Position numbers and translations under genes: made by a program. From Chloroflexota bacterium (GTDB taxonomy: Bacteria; Chloroflexota; Anaerolineae; Promineifilales; Promineifilaceae), in NCBI GenBank assembly GCA_024223125.1, contig JAAEOP010000638.1, positions 1 to 7,482 of the forward strand: a stretch of 7,482 bases of DNA, read 5' to 3'. Positions 4,799-7,482 of the stretch are shown in pieces. Under the pieces are notes generated by a model. It searched no databases and had not been told where the DNA came from. It was given only the letters and a program-made list of their open reading frames with translations. The first letter of the stretch is position 1. Each line of letters starts with the position of its first letter.

Positions 4799-7402
4799 AT
4801 GGTCAAACGCAAAGTCACACCTAGCCGTCAACAATATTTAGACATTAAAGCCCAATACCCAGACGCGATTGTTTTCTTTCGTCTGGGGGATTTTTATGAA
4901 ATGTTTGACGAAGATGCCCATACGGCCGCCGCTGCGCTAGACCTGGTGTTAACCAGCCGGCCACAAGGCAAAACCCGCACCCCCATGGCCGGCGTCCCCC
5001 ATCACGCCGCCGAAGGATACATCGGCCGTCTGATTGCTAAAGGGCACAAAGTCGCCTTGTGCGAACAGATAGGCGACAAACCAATCAATGGATTAATGCC
5101 CCGTGAAGTAGTGCGCGTCTTTACGGCCGGAACCGTCATTGAACCAGGCATGTTAGACGCCGGCCGCAACAATTATCTGGCGACCGCCATTGTAGAAGGG
5201 GAGCATGTCGGTCTGGCCTATGCCGATATTACGACGGGCGAATTTGCGACCACGCAGTTCAACGGCCGTCGCGCTCTCATTGAAGAATTGGCTCGCCTCA
5301 ACCCGGCCGAATTACTGGTTCCAGACAGTGAACACACATTGTATGAACACGGCCGTTCCATCAGCCACCTGCCCGACTGGCGTTTTGAAGCTGGCAACGC
5401 CCGCCAAACCCTTTTGCGTCATTTTGGGGTGGCTACGCTGGATGGCTTTGGCTGCGAAAACAAGCTAATGGCTACCCGCGCCGCCGGGGCTATTTTGCAC
5501 TATCTACAAGAAACCCAGAAGGGAGCGGTGGGGCAGATTCAGCGGCTGGCGACATACAGCGTAGAAGGATACATGGCTCTGGACAACGCCACCCGCCGCA
5601 ACCTGGAACTGACCGAATCGTTTTCCGGTGACCGCAAAGGATCATTGTTAGGCGTGATTGATAAAACCGTCACAGCGATGGGGTCAAGATTGCTGCGAAA
5701 GAGAGTGTCACGGCCGTTGCTCGATACCGCTAAACTGAACCAACGGTTAGACCAGGTGCAAAACTTCTACGACAATGCCCTGCTGCGGGCCGACATGCGA
5801 GCCACACTCAAAGGGCTGCCCGACCTGGAACGACTGACCAACCGTACCCTCAGCGGCAAAGCCACCCCACGGGATGTGGAGCATGTGAAGGTGGCGTTGC
5901 AGGCGTTACCGGTGATCAGTGAGCAGGTTTCAGGTTTCAGTGAACAGTTGCCAGTGAATAGTCAATCTCCAATCGCCAGTCTCCAATCTCTAATCGCCAA
6001 TCTCGATCCCGCCCCGGAAGTTTGCGATTTAATTGAGCGGGCTGTGGCTGACAATGCGCCTGCCAATCTCAACAAAATGGGGGTCATTAAATCTGGTTTT
6101 TCGGCCGAGCTGGATGGGGTGATGAATTCCTCGGCTCATGCGCGGGAATGGGTGGCTGATCTGGAACCGCGAGAACGTGAACGCACAGGTATCAACTCCT
6201 TAAAAGTGGGCTTCAACAAAGTGTTTGGCTATTACATCGAAGTCACCCGCACCAACAGCCATCTGGCTCCTGATGATTACATTCGCAAGCAAACGCTGAC
6301 CAATTCGGAACGGTACATTACGCCTGAATTGAAGGAGTATGAAACCCTCATTCTGAATGCCGAAGAACGCATTTTGGAAATTGAACGACGGGTATTTACA
6401 GAAGTGTGCCGCCAGGTGGCTGCCTACGCGCCACGCCTGCTAGGTTCAGCCCACGTTTTAGCCCGCTTGGATGTGGCCGCAGCGTTGGCGGAAACGGCGT
6501 CGAATCTGGGGTATACACGGCCGTCGCTCGACCAAGAAACCCAACTGCAACTTGTCAACGGCCGTCATCCCGTCGTCGAACAAGTATTGCAGTTAGAACG
6601 CTTTGTCCCCAACGACATCCACATGGATGATCAAGAGCGCATCCACATCATCACCGGCCCCAACATGAGTGGCAAAAGCACCTATTTACGCCAGACCGCT
6701 CTAATTGTGCTGTTGGCCCAAATCGGCAGCTTTGTGCCCGCCGACGAAGCGCATATTGGATTGGTGGATCGTATCTTCACCCGTATTGGGGCGCATGACG
6801 AGCTTCATGCCGGCCGCAGCACCTTTATGGTAGAAATGGTGGAAACGGCTGAAATCCTCAACCACGCCAGCCACTGCTCTTTACTCATTCTGGATGAAAT
6901 TGGCCGGGGAACCAGCACCTACGATGGGCTGGCAATTGCCTGGGCCATCATCGAATATTTGCACAACCACCCCCGCCTCAAGCCGCGTACCCTTTTTGCC
7001 ACCCATTATCATGAATTGGTGGGGCTGGCCGATTTGTTGCCCTTGATTGCTAATTACAATGTAGATGTGGCCGAAGAAGGAGACAAGGTTGTATTCCTGC
7101 ACCACATCGTCCCTGGCGGCGCCGACCAGAGCTACGGCATCCACGTAGCCCAACTGGCCGGGCTGCCCCGCGACGTGATTAACCGGGCCAATGCTTTATT
7201 GAAGGAATTAGAGGAACATGCGCCGACGACGGCCGTGGAACCCGGCCGTTTCACCCCCAGCCAACAAATGGCCCTCTTCCCCGAGGCCAGCCCCATTCTG
7301 GCCGAACTGACCGAACTGGACGTAAACAGCATGTCCCCCCTGGAAGCGCTCAACAAACTATATGAATGGCAGCGCCGCTACGCTGATGACCAAAAGGAAT
7401 AG
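4799..7402 (+). CDS. mutS: DNA mismatch repair protein MutS
   Basis: An 867-residue mismatch-recognition ATPase, normal in length for bacterial MutS1. Numbered from ATG 4799, the mismatch-reading domain shows FRLGDFYEMF with the F32-Y33-E34 motif that inserts at the mismatch. Connector and lever/clamp domains follow, with a conserved GFNKVFGYYIEVT stretch. The ATPase has Walker A GPNMSGKS (620-627, K626), Walker B LLILDEIGRG (D699, E700) and ATHYHEL (734-740). QMALF at 823-827 fits the beta-clamp-binding motif, and a C-terminal helical segment of the oligomerisation type follows. I chose 4799 because VTPSRQQYLDIKAQYPD matches the usual N-terminus; an in-frame ATG at 4727 would add 24 unfamiliar residues. 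Neither start has a clear Shine-Dalgarno. A 7-bp-phased tract encodes residues about 371-402 in the lever region. The neighbour downstream is a lipoprotein, not mutL. Confidence 0.96.
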   Translation: MVKRKVTPSRQQYLDIKAQYPDAIVFFRLGDFYEMFDEDAHTAAAALDLVLTSRPQGKTRTPMAGVPHHAAEGYIGRLIAKGHKVALCEQIGDKPINGLMPREVVRVFTAGTVIEPGMLDAGRNNYLATAIVEGEHVGLAYADITTGEFATTQFNGRRALIEELARLNPAELLVPDSEHTLYEHGRSISHLPDWRFEAGNARQTLLRHFGVATLDGFGCENKLMATRAAGAILHYLQETQKGAVGQIQRLATYSVEGYMALDNATRRNLELTESFSGDRKGSLLGVIDKTVTAMGSRLLRKRVSRPLLDTAKLNQRLDQVQNFYDNALLRADMRATLKGLPDLERLTNRTLSGKATPRDVEHVKVALQALPVISEQVSGFSEQLPVNSQSPIASLQSLIANLDPAPEVCDLIERAVADNAPANLNKMGVIKSGFSAELDGVMNSSAHAREWVADLEPRERERTGINSLKVGFNKVFGYYIEVTRTNSHLAPDDYIRKQTLTNSERYITPELKEYETLILNAEERILEIERRVFTEVCRQVAAYAPRLLGSAHVLARLDVAAALAETASNLGYTRPSLDQETQLQLVNGRHPVVEQVLQLERFVPNDIHMDDQERIHIITGPNMSGKSTYLRQTALIVLLAQIGSFVPADEAHIGLVDRIFTRIGAHDELHAGRSTFMVEMVETAEILNHASHCSLLILDEIGRGTSTYDGLAIAWAIIEYLHNHPRLKPRTLFATHYHELVGLADLLPLIANYNVDVAEEGDKVVFLHHIVPGGADQSYGIHVAQLAGLPRDVINRANALLKELEEHAPTTAVEPGRFTPSQQMALFPEASPILAELTELDVNSMSPLEALNKLYEWQRRYADDQKE
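5910..6004 (+). repeat. 7-bp-period tract within mutS (about 13 units)
   Basis: The whole stretch keeps a 7-bp phase while the word drifts. The left part is CAGTGAR/CAGGTTT-like, with CAGGTTT exactly doubled at 5924-5937. The right part is CAATCTC-like, exact at 5963-5969, 5984-5990 and 5998-6004, with close variants between. It encodes MutS residues about 371-402, ending before the conserved LDPAPE segment in the helical lever domain. Confidence 0.8.
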
Positions 7403-7405
7403 AAA

Positions 7406-7482
7406 ATGAAGCAGTTTGGTTGGCTAATTTTGATAGTTGCTTTGAATTTCGTTCTGGGAGGGTGTTATTCACCAGGAAATCA
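7406..7482 (+). CDS. Putative lipoprotein, N-terminal fragment
   Basis: The first 25 codons of a gene that runs off the window. The start ATG 7406 has AAAGGA at 7393-7398, seven bases upstream and inside the end of mutS; only three bases separate the mutS stop from this start, so the two are probably co-transcribed. The peptide has one lysine, a hydrophobic core (WLILIVALNFVL) and LGGC ending at Cys20, which fits a signal-peptidase II lipobox. The mature protein would be lipid-anchored outside the membrane, beginning CYSPGN. The functional domain is outside the window, so no function is proposed. Confidence 0.7.
   Translation, partial: MKQFGWLILIVALNFVLGGCYSPGN

Overview
The window most likely comes from a member of the Chloroflexota (Anaerolineae-like); this is an inference from style, not from a marker gene. 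The signs are moderate GC, very frequent copies of the palindrome ACGGCCGT in genes and spacers alike, REP-like palindromes with the core GTGCCGGGCAC, and degenerate repeats of 7-bp period that lie between genes and inside otherwise conserved reading frames. No rRNA, tRNA, CRISPR array, transposase or phage gene was seen.

Layout. Positions 1-142 hold a small REP-like cluster: a 34-bp exact direct repeat plus an inverted copy of its palindromic core. A plus-strand pair follows: a metallo-beta-lactamase-fold hydrolase (191-1036) and a membrane sensor histidine kinase of the HisKA_3/NarX-LiaS-DesK type (1015-2274). They overlap by 22 bp and are probably translationally coupled. A 49-bp convergent gap made almost wholly of a 7-bp-period repeat separates them from a minus-strand hydantoinase/oxoprolinase A-type gene (hyuA family, 4393-2324). 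A divergent spacer of about 400 bp carries a good candidate hyuA promoter and a hairpin in its leader. It leads to a full-length mutS on the plus strand (4799-7402). Three bases after mutS begins a probable lipoprotein gene, cut by the window end.

Functionally these are ordinary chromosomal genes: a zinc hydrolase with a two-component sensor, a solitary HyuA subunit without its usual HyuB partner next door, and the mismatch-repair recognition ATPase. I found no convincing new defence or mobile system. The unusual layer is the repeat content. Five separate 7-bp-phased tracts interrupt the reading frames of HyuA (four) and MutS (one) at points where the families normally have short variable loops. 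A sixth fills the gap between convergent genes, and an 8-bp-phased relative lies before the hydrolase start. At least 15 ACGGCCGT octamers overlay all of this, far above chance, recalling the HIP1 palindrome of cyanobacteria.
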